A DNA stretch of 64,000 nt from Planctomycetota bacterium (GTDB lineage Bacteria; Planctomycetota; UBA8742; UBA2392): contig JADLFN010000049.1 in assembly GCA_020845475.1 (NCBI GenBank), positions 67,062 through 131,061 of the forward strand, in the 5' to 3' direction. Of this stretch, positions 7,197 to 16,165 are shown piece by piece. The translations under genes and the position numbers were made by a program. Within the stretch, counting starts at the first letter, position 1. Each line of letters opens with the position of its first letter. Below the pieces are notes generated by a model. It searched no databases. It saw only the letters and a list, made by a program, of their open reading frames with translations, and was not told the DNA's origin.

Positions 7197-8846
7197 ATGA
7201 AGCGCCCGTCGAAGTCCGCCCGCAAACCACGCCCTTCACCGGAACGCCGCCGCCCGCGCGACGAAAAGCCGCGCACGAAAATGACACGCACGGCCACGCA
7301 GGCCCGTGCGGAAGCCGTGATAGAAGAAAGGAAGCGCCGCACGCAAGAGCAGGAAGTCCGCGCCGAAGATGAAAGCGGGTCTCTGGGGACATTTGAGGAT
7401 TACGAGGCCGACGAAGACGAGACCTCGGTGCAGCCGGAGTCTGGCGCCGACGATGACGTCGCCGTGGATGTTGCGGGTGAGCCGGAGTTCGAGTCGGTGC
7501 GCCCCACGGGGCGCCTGCCGATCGTGGCCATTGTGGGCCGGCCGAATGTGGGCAAGTCGAGCCTGTTCAACAAGCTCGCGGGCTCGCGCATTGCGATTGA
7601 GGATCCGCGGCCGGGCACCACGCGCGACCGCGTGAGCGCCATCGTCGGCATCCGCGAGCCGGATCAGCGCGTAGTGGAACTCTACGACACCGCGGGCATC
7701 GGCATCGTCGATGAGAAGCAGGTTGAAGAGCACGTTCACGAGCAGATTGAGTACGGCATCGCACGCGCCGATGTGGTGTTGTTTGTGGTGGATGCCAAAG
7801 ATGGCCCGACCACGCTTGACACGACTACCGCGGAAATGCTGCGCCGTACCGGGCACAAAGTCCTGCTGGTCGCAAACAAAGCTGACGCGCCGCACCAGGA
7901 CGCCATGGCCACGGCGTTCTACGAGCTGGGCCTGGGCGACCCGATTGCGATCAGCGCCAAGGAAGGCCGCAACATCAAGCAGCTCAAGCGTGCGCTGACG
8001 GCTGCACTGCCGCCGCGCAGCGACGCAGAACGCCTTGAGGCTCCCGAGTTGCTGCTGGCGATTGTCGGCCGGCGCAACGCGGGCAAGAGCTCGCTGGTCA
8101 ACGCGCTGGCCAACGACAAGCGTGTGATTGTCAGCGAAATGGCGGGCACGACGCGCGACAGCGTGGACGTGCGCTTTGAGTACGAGGGCAAGTCGTTTGT
8201 CGCCATCGACACCGCGGGCATTCGCCGCAAGCAGAGCTTCGAAAACAGCGTCGATTTCTTCAGCCAGTCGCGCGCCTTGCGCGCCGTGCGCCGTGCGAGC
8301 GTGGTGGTGCTGCTCATGGACGCGCGCGAGCCGGTTACGCGCCTTGAGCGAGAGCTGATTGAACTCGCGATGCGCGAAAGCAAGCCGATCATCATCGGCA
8401 TCAATAAGTGGGACTTGATCAAGAAACCGACCGACAAGTTCGTGGAGTACATCAAGCGCAAGCTGGGCGAGATTGATTTTGCGCCCGTGGTGTTCGTGTC
8501 GGCCAAGACCGGGCTCAATGTGTTCGAACTGGTCAAGATCGCGGGCGAGCTGCACGAGCAGGCGGGCCTGCGCATCGGCACGGGCGAACTCAACCGCATT
8601 GTGAACGCGGCTTACGAGAAGCATCACCCGCAACCGCGCAAGAACAAGCTGGGCCGGCTGTTTTACGCCACGCAGGCGTCAATCTACCCGCCAACAGTGG
8701 TGGTGTTTGTGAATGATCCGGAGCTGTTTCCCGAGGCGTGGCGGCGCTACCTGCTGCGTGAGTTGCAGGCGCACACGCCTTACGGCGAGGTGCCGATCCG
8801 GATCAAACTCAAGGCGCGCGAGCGCATTATCCTGGATCGTTCGTAG
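7197..8846 (+). CDS. der: GTPase Der (EngA), ribosome assembly factor
   Basis: Tandem-GTPase essential for 50S ribosome maturation. Two G1 loops are visible, GRPNVGKSS (about residues 114-122) and GRRNAGKSS (about 291-299). Each is followed by G2/G3 motifs (PGTTRDRV, DTAGIG; AGTTRDSV, DTAGIR) and NKxD-type motifs (NKADA, NKWDL), then the C-terminal KH-like domain ending in PIRIKLKARERI. Starting at the ATG at 7197 gives 549 residues, about 100 more than usual. The extra part is N-terminal and very charged: first Arg/Lys-rich, then acidic. Confidence 0.95.
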   Translation: MKRPSKSARKPRPSPERRRPRDEKPRTKMTRTATQARAEAVIEERKRRTQEQEVRAEDESGSLGTFEDYEADEDETSVQPESGADDDVAVDVAGEPEFESVRPTGRLPIVAIVGRPNVGKSSLFNKLAGSRIAIEDPRPGTTRDRVSAIVGIREPDQRVVELYDTAGIGIVDEKQVEEHVHEQIEYGIARADVVLFVVDAKDGPTTLDTTTAEMLRRTGHKVLLVANKADAPHQDAMATAFYELGLGDPIAISAKEGRNIKQLKRALTAALPPRSDAERLEAPELLLAIVGRRNAGKSSLVNALANDKRVIVSEMAGTTRDSVDVRFEYEGKSFVAIDTAGIRRKQSFENSVDFFSQSRALRAVRRASVVVLLMDAREPVTRLERELIELAMRESKPIIIGINKWDLIKKPTDKFVEYIKRKLGEIDFAPVVFVSAKTGLNVFELVKIAGELHEQAGLRIGTGELNRIVNAAYEKHHPQPRKNKLGRLFYATQASIYPPTVVVFVNDPELFPEAWRRYLLRELQAHTPYGEVPIRIKLKARERIILDRS

Positions 8847-8917
8847 CGGCGCGGGCTGTTGACGTGTCAACGGCTTGTCATCGCAGTGTGTCCGATAAAA
8901 AAACTTGCGGCACTTGT

Positions 8918-8945
8918 TTGACATCTCGCTTTCGTGCGGTACCCT
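8918..8945 (+). promoter_or_regulatory. Putative sigma-70-type promoter for a structured RNA
   Basis: A perfect -35 TTGACA (8918-8923), a 16-base spacer and a TACCCT -10-like hexamer (8940-8945) lie between der and the structured region. Initiation would fall near 8952. No coding frame of normal length starts before nuoA at 9390, so the promoter would serve an untranslated or leader RNA. Confidence 0.45.
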
Positions 8946-9156
8946 TGCGCTGTCGAGTTACTGACACACCCTTGTGTGCCTTGAACTCGCCATCCGCGCC
9001 GGGTCCAGAGCGCAGCGGGCTTTCTCCGTGCAGGTGCAATTGCATGGGAGAAAGTGAGACTGCGGGCCCGGACGCGGGCATAACCACAGGCCAAAGTCGG
9101 TGCCAAGCTTAGGCCGTGCCGACAGCGGCAAAACCCTTTGCGAAAGGAGGTGGTCC

Positions 9157-9198
9157 ATGGATCGTATTGAAGGCCATAAGCGCAGGTGGCTCGGCTAG
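9157..9198 (+). CDS. Tiny frame behind the extreme ribosome site
   Basis: ATG at 9157 to TAG at 9196-9198 encodes MDRIEGHKRRWLG, 13 residues, basic. The ribosome site (AAAGGAGGTGG, spacing 6 bases from GGAGG) is the strongest in the window. No protein family is recognised. The frame may be incidental to an RNA whose function is to bind the anti-Shine-Dalgarno of 16S rRNA, or it may be a genuine micropeptide. Confidence 0.3.
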   Translation: MDRIEGHKRRWLG

Positions 9199-9299
9199 TC
9201 AGTCTTCCGGCAGGTACTTGGCCCTTAATTCCTGCCGTGCTTGAGCTGACGGGCTCCTGACAGACCGGAGCTACCCATACTGCGTAGTGATACGCTGAG

Positions 9300-9332
9300 C
9301 CGGCGAACCGAAAGGTTCGCCGGTTGCGTTTT
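9300..9332 (+). terminator. Hairpin terminator with GAAA tetraloop
   Basis: Perfect ten-base-pair stem CCGGCGAACC / GGTTCGCCGG (9300-9309 and 9314-9323) capped by GAAA, followed by TTGCGTTTT. It lies 57 bases before the nuoA start and closes the structured region, separating it from nuoABC unless it works as an attenuator. Confidence 0.65.
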
Positions 9333-9389
9333 GCTGCCGTTGATCGCTCAAGGCTTGCCGCCGCGTGCAATTCGCGGTAAACAGTCGCC

Positions 9390-9857
9390 GTGGAATACTT
9401 TTCGTTCTTCCTGTATGTCGGCATCATCCTGGCTGTTGCCGTGGGCGCCTTGGTGCTTTCTTCGCTGCTCGGGCGCAAGCGGCGCAGCGTGGTCAAGGAT
9501 GACCCCTACGAGTGCGGCGTGCCGCAGTTGGGTGAGACGCGCACCGAGTTCAACGTTCGCTTCTTCATTATCGCGATGTTGTTTGTGCTCTTCGATATTG
9601 AAGCCGTGCTGCTCGCGCCCTACGCGATCCGTTACGTGGATCTCGGCGCTGAAGGTCTGGCCGAAGTCGGCGTGTTTGTGATCGTGCTGGGCTTTGGCCT
9701 GCTTTACGCATGGCGCAAGGGGGCGCTGGATTGGAGCACGCCGCTGGGCGTAAAGCCGCAGGATTGGAAGCGCATCCAGCGCGAGTTCATGCACGCGGAC
9801 AAGCCGGAAGAAGCCGCCCATGAAGATGCCGCGCACGCCGGGCACGGGAGCCACTGA
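9390..9857 (+). CDS. nuoA: NADH-quinone oxidoreductase subunit A
   Basis: Small membrane subunit of respiratory complex I, 155 residues with three hydrophobic helices. The family signatures [14 protein letters not shown] and [22 protein letters not shown] are intact. The GTG at 9390 gives [17 protein letters not shown] His/Ala/Glu-rich tail ([17 protein letters not shown]) follows the last helix and is unusual. The stop overlaps the nuoB start by one base (TGATG). Confidence 0.94.
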   Translation: MEYFSFFLYVGIILAVAVGALVLSSLLGRKRRSVVKDDPYECGVPQLGETRTEFNVRFFIIAMLFVLFDIEAVLLAPYAIRYVDLGAEGLAEVGVFVIVLGFGLLYAWRKGALDWSTPLGVKPQDWKRIQREFMHADKPEEAAHEDAAHAGHGSH

Positions 9858-10402
9858 TGGGCCTCGAACACATGATTCCTTCGCTCGCCGGTGACGGTTT
9901 TTTCACCACTCAGGTGAACCGCGTGATCGGCTGGGCGCGCAAGAACAGCCTGTGGCCTTACCCCTTTGGCACAGCGTGTTGCGCCATTGAAATGATGGCG
10001 ACGCTGAACTCGCGCTATGATCTCTCGCGCTTTGGCGCCGAAGTCATCCGCTTCTCGCCGCGCCAGAGCGACCTGATGATCGTCTCGGGCCGTATCTCGC
10101 TCAAGATGATGCCGGTGCTTACGGAAATCTACCAGCAGATGGGTGAGCCCAAGTGGGTGATCTCGATGGGCGCGTGCGCCAGCACCGGCGGCGTGTTCAA
10201 CACCTATCCGCAAATCCAGGGCGTGGACCAGTTCATTCCCGTGGACGTTTACATTCCCGGCTGCCCGCCGCGGCCGGAAAGCCTGATTGACGCACTCGTC
10301 AAGATTCAGCAGATCATCGACGGCCAGGTTGAGCGCCACGAGTTCACGCGCCCCGACAAAGCGCCCGAAGCCAAAGAACTTGAATCCGCGAAAAAGAACT
10401 AG
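9857..10402 (+). CDS. nuoB: NADH-quinone oxidoreductase subunit B
   Basis: Hydrophilic complex I subunit that carries the N2 [4Fe-4S] cluster. The ligand cysteines are visible in [10 protein letters not shown] (two adjacent Cys), [10 protein letters not shown] and [11 protein letters not shown]. Length (181 residues) is normal. It is translationally coupled to nuoA (1-base overlap) and followed by nuoC after 2 bases. Confidence 0.96.
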   Translation: MGLEHMIPSLAGDGFFTTQVNRVIGWARKNSLWPYPFGTACCAIEMMATLNSRYDLSRFGAEVIRFSPRQSDLMIVSGRISLKMMPVLTEIYQQMGEPKWVISMGACASTGGVFNTYPQIQGVDQFIPVDVYIPGCPPRPESLIDALVKIQQIIDGQVERHEFTRPDKAPEAKELESAKKN

Positions 10403-10404
10403 TC

Positions 10405-10968
10405 ATGGCCGACGCGCCCAATACTTCACCCGAGCCCAAGAAGCCGCGCCTGGCGGAGAACGACCTCAACCTGGAATTGCTCAAGAGCAAACTTGGTGCG
10501 GCGTTGCTCAAGCTTGAAGTAGCCCACGCGGAGCAGGTCGTGCTGCACGTGGCGCGCGAGAGCCTGCTCGATGCGCTGCGCACGCTGCACGATGACCCGG
10601 CGCTGTCGTTCAAGATGCTGACGGACATCACGGCTGTGGACAACCTCAAACGCGAAGACTTTGAGCCCACGCGCCGCTTCAAGGTCGTGCACATCATTTA
10701 TTCTCTTGAGCACAAGAAGCGTGTGCGACTTGAGACGCTCGTTCCGGAACAGGACCCGACTTGCCCGTCTGCGAGCGCCATCTACAAAGGCGCGGCCTGG
10801 ATTGAGCGCGAAGTGTTCGACATGTTCGGCATTCAGTTTGGCGGCCACCCGGATCTGCGCCGCGTGCTGACGCCCGATTACTACGAGTATCACCCGCTGC
10901 GCAAGGATTACCCGATCACCGGCAAGGGCGAGCGCGACAACTTCGTGCGCTCGGAAGAACTGGCATAA
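10405..10968 (+). CDS. nuoC: NADH-quinone oxidoreductase subunit C
   Basis: 30 kDa subunit of complex I, 187 residues. The signature EREVFDMFGIQFGGHPDLRR and the end ...LRKDYPITGKGERD are typical. It is a separate NuoC, not a NuoCD fusion. The next gene is convergent on the other strand, so nuoD and the remaining subunits must lie elsewhere. Confidence 0.94.
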   Translation: MADAPNTSPEPKKPRLAENDLNLELLKSKLGAALLKLEVAHAEQVVLHVARESLLDALRTLHDDPALSFKMLTDITAVDNLKREDFEPTRRFKVVHIIYSLEHKKRVRLETLVPEQDPTCPSASAIYKGAAWIEREVFDMFGIQFGGHPDLRRVLTPDYYEYHPLRKDYPITGKGERDNFVRSEELA

Positions 10969-10995
10969 CTGGTTGATTGACCCGAGTCTTCGCGC

Positions 10996-13206
10996 CTAGC
11001 GAACGGCGTCAGCGTAGCTGCCGCCAAACACGCCGCCCTTCATGTTCAGAACGAGCACGCGGCCGCCGCGATCAACGCTCAGCGTTACGCTTTCGGTGCC
11101 GCGTGATTCCTTGATCAGCGCGTCGAGTGTTTTGCGATCGGGCACGTCGCGGCCGTTGTACTGGAACACAAGGTCGTTGGCCAAAACGCCCGCTTTCTCG
11201 GCTTCGCCACCTTTGTCCACCTTGCTCACGCGCACGCAGTTCGGAGCTTTTAGTTCGAGCGCGAAGTCGGATTCGCCCGAGCGAAGGCTGGGCGTAAACA
11301 CAGTTGAACGGAAGCTGCCGGCTTCGGCCCACAGCGCGCACTCGCCGGCGGGTACATAGCCAATGCGCGCCAAGCCGCGCTCATCGCAGCGCGCCGTGAA
11401 CGAGTTCTTTCCGCAAGTCAGGCTTACTCTCGCGCCGGAAGCGGGCTTGCCGTCGGGAAGTGTGACCCGCAAAGCCACGCTGGCCAGGTCGCGTACGGCG
11501 ACATCCTGTGTGGTGTCGCCCACGCCAAGTTTGACGCTGGCGGTGAAGACCACGATGCGTCGCTGCGCCAGCAGCTCAAGCACGTAATTGCCCGGAAGCG
11601 CGGGCCCGAGACGATAGCCGCCATCAGCGGCGACCATAGCCGAGTAATGCGTGTTGTTCTCTGCTTTGCCGGATTCGGGGCGCAGACGCAGCATGAGGTT
11701 CTCGGGCGTTCCAGCACCGCTGACCTTGCCCTGTAGAAACGCGGCATCGGCGATGTCGAGCGTGATCTGGTTGTCGCCGTCGATGATCTTGGCTTCGTGG
11801 CGCGCCCAAGCACCGCCGCGCGCAAAATAGCGAATCGAGTAATCGCCGGGCTCCAGGCCGATGTAAACGCGCACGCCGGGTTCTTCAGCGGGCAGTGCTG
11901 TCGGGCGCGCGGTGCGTCCCTTGCGCTCGAAGGCCACATTCACCTCGGACACGGGATCGCCCCCGGTGCGGCGGAAACGCAACGTTACGCGCGCTCCAGC
12001 ATTGAGCGAAAAATCCTGCGTGTTCTCGCCCGCAACAAGCGTGATCTCGCGCGTGTCGCTGCGCTCGGCAAGTGAAACGCGCGCCGTGTAGCGTCCGGGC
12101 GAGAGCGCCTCAAAACGGTAGCGGCCCAGGCTATCCGTGCGCGCGCCCGCGCCTGTGCGCTGCCCGCCTTCGCGGTCATATTCGTCGGGCGCGGCTTCGG
12201 CATCGAGCGAAGTCAGGCGCACGGTGACGTCGGGCAGTGGATTCTGCTGGGCGTCCTTGACAGTGCCGGAAAGGGTGCCAAGGCCCGAGAACACAAAGTT
12301 GGCTTCGGCGCCGGCCTGAGGAATGTCGAGTTCCTGCCGTGGGGAATCTTCCACGCCGCCAATACTCACCCACACGCTGTGGCGGCCGGGCCGCACGCGC
12401 GCTTCATAGCGGCCGTCCTGGCTTGAGATGTTCTCATTGCGAATCTCGCCGGGCATGTCTGCGCGCAGCCAGTTCACGGTAAAGCGAGTCAGGGGCTTTC
12501 CGTCGGCGTGGCTCACTTTGCCGCGCAATATGCACTCGAGGCTGAGCAGGAGCGTGACGTCATCGCCGCACGCAACGCGGTTCAGGCGTGCACTTCCGCC
12601 TGCGGGCGCGGATGCCGAAAGATCGAAGGCCATCGCGGCGTTGAGTCCCTTGAGCGTGAAGCGGCCATCAGGGCCTGTGTCGGCGCTGCGCTGCTGGGCG
12701 CGCAGGCGCTGTATGAAGCGCTCGTATTCGGCCAATTCGCGCTCGAAATCGGGTTGCGGGGCGGGCTGCTCGCGCGAGTCCGCAGGGCGTGCCACTACAT
12801 GCGCAAACTCAACAGGGTTGCCGGCGCTGTCGAGCACGATGCCCGAAATCTGTCCCGAGGAATCGGCGGTGGAAACATCGCCTGTTGATGAGCTGCCGGA
12901 GCTGGCTGGCGCGGGGCGTTGCTCGGGTTTGTTGGAAGTGGTGTTTTCGGCGCCTGTTGTGCCCGTTGCGGGTTTGGAGCCTGAACCATTCGAGGCGTGA
13001 GTGCGTTCGGGTTGGGTGCCGCGTGTACCTTCATTGAACGAGTGGCGCGCGTCTTCAGAGTCCGGGTCACAGGCCGCAACGCGCGTGGTGTTGACGCGCG
13101 CTTCACCCCGGGGCGCGAAGAACATGCCGTAGGCGGCCAGCAGGAGCGAAAGCACGGTCACGGCCAGCAGGCCCAGATTCACGGTAGAAGGTTTGCCAGT
13201 TGCCAT
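10996..13206 (-). CDS. Membrane-anchored CarboxypepD_reg-repeat protein with C-terminal PDZ domain
   Basis: 736 residues: one N-terminal transmembrane helix (LGLLAVTVLSLLLAAYGMFF), a Ser/Thr/Asn/Gly-rich linker, then several carboxypeptidase-regulatory (Ig-like) domains. Their repeating phrases are GxVxDxxGNPxPxVxV, DSxGRYRFEALSPGRYT and LxxGENTQDF. A C-terminal PDZ-like module (KAGVLANDLVFQYNGRDVP, VTLSVDRGGRVL) closes the protein. It would be periplasmic or surface-exposed and tethered to the inner membrane. It starts 9 bases after the stop of a paralogue of the same plan, so the two are probably co-transcribed. Function unknown. Confidence 0.75.
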   Translation of the reverse strand: MATGKPSTVNLGLLAVTVLSLLLAAYGMFFAPRGEARVNTTRVAACDPDSEDARHSFNEGTRGTQPERTHASNGSGSKPATGTTGAENTTSNKPEQRPAPASSGSSSTGDVSTADSSGQISGIVLDSAGNPVEFAHVVARPADSREQPAPQPDFERELAEYERFIQRLRAQQRSADTGPDGRFTLKGLNAAMAFDLSASAPAGGSARLNRVACGDDVTLLLSLECILRGKVSHADGKPLTRFTVNWLRADMPGEIRNENISSQDGRYEARVRPGRHSVWVSIGGVEDSPRQELDIPQAGAEANFVFSGLGTLSGTVKDAQQNPLPDVTVRLTSLDAEAAPDEYDREGGQRTGAGARTDSLGRYRFEALSPGRYTARVSLAERSDTREITLVAGENTQDFSLNAGARVTLRFRRTGGDPVSEVNVAFERKGRTARPTALPAEEPGVRVYIGLEPGDYSIRYFARGGAWARHEAKIIDGDNQITLDIADAAFLQGKVSGAGTPENLMLRLRPESGKAENNTHYSAMVAADGGYRLGPALPGNYVLELLAQRRIVVFTASVKLGVGDTTQDVAVRDLASVALRVTLPDGKPASGARVSLTCGKNSFTARCDERGLARIGYVPAGECALWAEAGSFRSTVFTPSLRSGESDFALELKAPNCVRVSKVDKGGEAEKAGVLANDLVFQYNGRDVPDRKTLDALIKESRGTESVTLSVDRGGRVLVLNMKGGVFGGSYADAVR

Positions 13207-13215
13207 GACTTGCCC

Positions 13216-15408
13216 CTAACGCACTGCGCTCTCGCCGTCGATGCCGATCTGCCCGCCCTTGAGGTTCAGCGTCAGGGTCTGGCCGTTGCGCTCGATCGTG
13301 ATGGTCACCTCTTCAGCCTGGTTGTACTTCCGGCGAAGACGGCCAACGTCTTCCCAGTTGCTGACCTTTTCGCCGTTGTACTCGATGATCAGGTCGCCTG
13401 CCTGAAGTCCGATTTTTGCAGCTTGCGAATCCTGGCCTACCGAAGTGATGCGCGCACAGTTGGGCTTGCGCAGTGAAATGCTGACGTCGTTTTGCCCATC
13501 TCGCACATTGACCTGAGCGGCCGGCGCGGCCAAACCCTGAGATGCCACGTGCATGACGTAGTCACCGGGCTCGATGAAGTTCAGAGTTGCAACCCCCTGC
13601 TGATTGGCCTGCGCTTCGTAGTTCCTGCCCGCTGCGCCCCTCAGCGTGACATAAGCGCGGCCCGGAGACTTGCCGCTGTCATCAAGGACGCGAACAATCA
13701 GGGTGCCGCCGGTATTGAGCGAGAAATCAAACTTGTTGTCCCCAACGACCAGATTGCGCTTTTCGCCGCCGACTTTTTTCCAGTCCTGGCCCATGACGTC
13801 GATGCTCCACAAACCCGGCTCAATGGGCCCGATGCGGTAACTGCCGTCGCCCTTGACCTGCGTCCAACGGCCGCTGCCCCAGGCTTCACTTTCGCTTTCG
13901 CCGTCCTTGACCAGGCGAATCGAGACACCGGAAAGCGGCACGCCGCTGGTGGAAGTAATCTTGCCGCCAAGCATCGCGCCATCGGGCAGTTCGAGCTCCA
14001 CGATCTGTTGCGCGCCCGTGAGCTTGAGGTTGCGGCGCATGGTGGGATAGCCTGCGGCCGTCACACTCAACGTGTAGTCGTCGGCGCGCAGGCCAATGAA
14101 CTCGGCCACGCCGGCCTCTTTGGCTGGCAGGCGTTCGCCCTGGAGCCACTCGTTGCCCTTGCGCAGGAACCAGACCTGTTCGACGTCCACGGGTTTGCCG
14201 CGCGTGTCCTTGAGGCGCAAGATCACGCGCACGCCGGCATCCACGCTGAAATCCTGGCTGTTCTCTCCCACGATCAGCGTCATGGTTTTGGTTTCAAAAC
14301 TATCGCCGCAAACCGCAGAGAATGTGTACTCCTTGGGTGACAGCGTCTCGAACCGATAGCGGCCCTGACTGTCCGTGCGCGTTTCGACGCTGGCGTTGGG
14401 GTCGTTGTAGTAGCCGCGCCGTTCCCAGTCTTCCTTGACAGGCCCGGTGGTCACTCGGACGTTGGGCATGGGGTTGCCCTGCTTGTCGCGCACCACACCT
14501 GAAAGCAGAGCGCCCAGCGCGAGCCGGAATTCGTGCTCGATACCGTTTTCCTCGACATTGACTTCAGCCGCGTCACCCTGGGTGTGGCCCGGAGCCTTGA
14601 TTTCAACCGTTGAAACGCCGGTGCCGCACTCAAGACGAAAGCGACCATCCGCGGCGACGAAGGACTGAGCGCGGCCCTCCCACGGCCGGTTGGGGCGATA
14701 GACCGTGACAGAGAACTGGGTCACGGCATTGCCATCGGTGCCCACAACGCGCCCGATCAGCCAGGTCATGGGCTGAAGAATCAGTGTTACGGTGTCGCCC
14801 GCCGCCACGCGCTCTCGTTGTGCCCTGCCTGCTTCTTCGCTGCGGGCAAACAGATCATAGGCCAGCTTTGGATCCAGCCCCGCAAAGTTGAATTTGCCGC
14901 TGGCGTCAGTCGTGGTTGTACGCGTCTGCGATTGAACCTGCTCAAGGTAGCGCGCCACCGCTTCGCGCGAAGATGCCGTGTCCCTTGCGTCCATGCCGGG
15001 CGGAGTCATGTTGAAGTTGCTGCGTCGCGCCGAGACGTGCGCACCCACAACGGGCGCCCCGGCCGAACTCAGTACAACGCCGCCCAGCACGGCATCACCG
15101 GTGTCCGACGGGCTTGCGGTCTTTATCTCAGGGGATGCAACCGGGCTCGTTTCGTCCTTGGGCAAGTCGGGGATTGGCGTCGTTCCTTTGGGCCGATCGT
15201 CGCCTTTGGCCCGGCTTGATGCAGGTGCAGAGTTGCCGCCGCTGGGCGCGGTTGGTTCCTCCGAGCACGGCGCCAGGGCTGCATTGTGTCGTGCCAGGCT
15301 TTCAGGAAGTGTGCGCGGGCGAATGTAGCCATAGGCGCCAAACAGCAGCGCGAGGATGGTGACCACAAGAAGCGCAACATTCAAACCGCTCAGCCTGTTG
15401 GAGGGCAC
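13216..15408 (-). CDS. Paralogue: membrane-anchored CarboxypepD_reg/PDZ protein
   Basis: About 730 residues with the same plan as its downstream neighbour: an N-terminal membrane helix (LNVALLVVTILALLFGAYGYI), a low-complexity linker, repeated CarboxypepD_reg domains (GVVRDKQGNPMPNVRV, DSQGRYRFETLSPKEYTF, IVGENSQDFSVD) and a PDZ-like end (IGLQAGDLIIEYNGEKVSNW). Both contain the phrase (V/L)(I/V)(V/A)GENxQDFS(V/L)(D/N)AG. I chose the GTG at 15408 because GAGG lies 7 bases before it; a TTG at 15414 is possible. Tandem duplication is evident. Confidence 0.72.
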   Translation of the reverse strand: MPSNRLSGLNVALLVVTILALLFGAYGYIRPRTLPESLARHNAALAPCSEEPTAPSGGNSAPASSRAKGDDRPKGTTPIPDLPKDETSPVASPEIKTASPSDTGDAVLGGVVLSSAGAPVVGAHVSARRSNFNMTPPGMDARDTASSREAVARYLEQVQSQTRTTTTDASGKFNFAGLDPKLAYDLFARSEEAGRAQRERVAAGDTVTLILQPMTWLIGRVVGTDGNAVTQFSVTVYRPNRPWEGRAQSFVAADGRFRLECGTGVSTVEIKAPGHTQGDAAEVNVEENGIEHEFRLALGALLSGVVRDKQGNPMPNVRVTTGPVKEDWERRGYYNDPNASVETRTDSQGRYRFETLSPKEYTFSAVCGDSFETKTMTLIVGENSQDFSVDAGVRVILRLKDTRGKPVDVEQVWFLRKGNEWLQGERLPAKEAGVAEFIGLRADDYTLSVTAAGYPTMRRNLKLTGAQQIVELELPDGAMLGGKITSTSGVPLSGVSIRLVKDGESESEAWGSGRWTQVKGDGSYRIGPIEPGLWSIDVMGQDWKKVGGEKRNLVVGDNKFDFSLNTGGTLIVRVLDDSGKSPGRAYVTLRGAAGRNYEAQANQQGVATLNFIEPGDYVMHVASQGLAAPAAQVNVRDGQNDVSISLRKPNCARITSVGQDSQAAKIGLQAGDLIIEYNGEKVSNWEDVGRLRRKYNQAEEVTITIERNGQTLTLNLKGGQIGIDGESAVR

Positions 15409-15489
15409 GTTCAAACCTCGACCGTTTCAGTAGTGTTAATACGCAGAAACGGGCCTGCGCGTGCTGAGTTTTTCGCGGAAATCGGCGCT

Positions 15490-16047
15490 CTATCTGGGAG
15501 CTTCGCGATTAAACGTGAACTCGCCCGATCCCAGGTTCACGACCATGATCAGCTCGCTGGGCGGGTCGGCAAACATGGAGGGCGCAAAAACTGTGAGTAC
15601 GCCGGACTGGCGGTCGTAAGTCATCTGGTAGGTGATATCGAACTCGCCGCCAAGTTCCGTTTGTGTCACGGCAAATGCCAACAGGTCGGGGCTTGCCGGA
15701 ATCTTGCCCGGCGCGGCCCGGTAGGCCAGTTGGGCCTTGGTGGCAATTACGGCCATCTCGCGACGGGCCTCAATGACGCGTGCGCGCGGAAAACGATCTT
15801 CATCGTTTCCGGGCATGGCGACGAGCCAGATCACGATCAATACGGGCAGGCCCAGAGCAATGGCCACCACGGACCAGATAATGACGTTCGAACGCGTCGT
15901 GGGCAGGGCGCCGCTCTTGTCCGCTGCCGCCGCGGCGCGCGATTTCTGCGCGCGCGTGGGTTCATCAAAATTCGCGCTGATATTGATGGCCGGGCGCTTG
16001 GCTGACTGACCTGATGGCTTGCTGCTTTGGGGCGGTTTGCCTGCCAT
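15490..16047 (-). CDS. Single-pass membrane protein of unknown function
   Basis: 185 residues from the ATG at 16047, which has GAGG shortly upstream. A Pro/Ser/Lys/Ala-rich cytoplasmic N-terminus is followed by one strong membrane helix (VIIWSVVAIALGLPVLIVIWLV) and an extracytoplasmic domain of about 100 residues with no recognised motif. It is the first gene of the minus-strand group that continues into the two CarboxypepD_reg paralogues (gap about 80 bases), which suggests an envelope role. Confidence 0.65.
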   Translation of the reverse strand: MAGKPPQSSKPSGQSAKRPAINISANFDEPTRAQKSRAAAAADKSGALPTTRSNVIIWSVVAIALGLPVLIVIWLVAMPGNDEDRFPRARVIEARREMAVIATKAQLAYRAAPGKIPASPDLLAFAVTQTELGGEFDITYQMTYDRQSGVLTVFAPSMFADPPSELIMVVNLGSGEFTFNREAPR

Positions 16048-16165
16048 GTTTTCCTCGCGTGAGATGATTCTGCGATGGCGCGGCTTACAGGCAAGGGGTT
16101 CCCGCTTCAGAGAAGCAAAAAGGGGGAGGCAGAGCCTCCCCCGTTGCCCCCGAAAATTGGCGGCC

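Larger units (their letters stand above)
8952..9332 (+). ncRNA. Candidate structured RNA with an extreme Shine-Dalgarno sequence
   Basis: About 380 bases between a promoter-like sequence and a hairpin terminator hold a dense series of stems. Examples are CGAGTT/AACTCG (enclosing CACA/TGTG), CTTTCTCC/GGAGAAAG, GTCGG/CCGAC, CCTTT-GCG-AAAGG, CGGCAGG/CCTGCCG and GCGTA-GTGA-TACGC. AAAGGAGGTG (9143-9152) is a ten-base complement of the 16S rRNA 3' end. Its AAAGG pairs in the CCTTT-GCG-AAAGG hairpin, so the site may be masked. Six bases after GGAGG is an ATG opening a 13-residue frame. It does not show the conserved cores of RNase P RNA or tmRNA. It may be a nuoA leader or an independent small RNA. 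Confidence 0.5.

Noticed and set aside
7236-8633. 465-codon minus-strand frame opposite der.
   Set aside because: Shadow of der; the plus frame has two complete GTPase domains and the minus product matches nothing.
8940-9332. RNase P RNA or tmRNA in the structured region before nuoA.
   Set aside because: The conserved GAGGAAAGTCCGG-type core of RNase P and the tRNA-like ends of tmRNA are absent.
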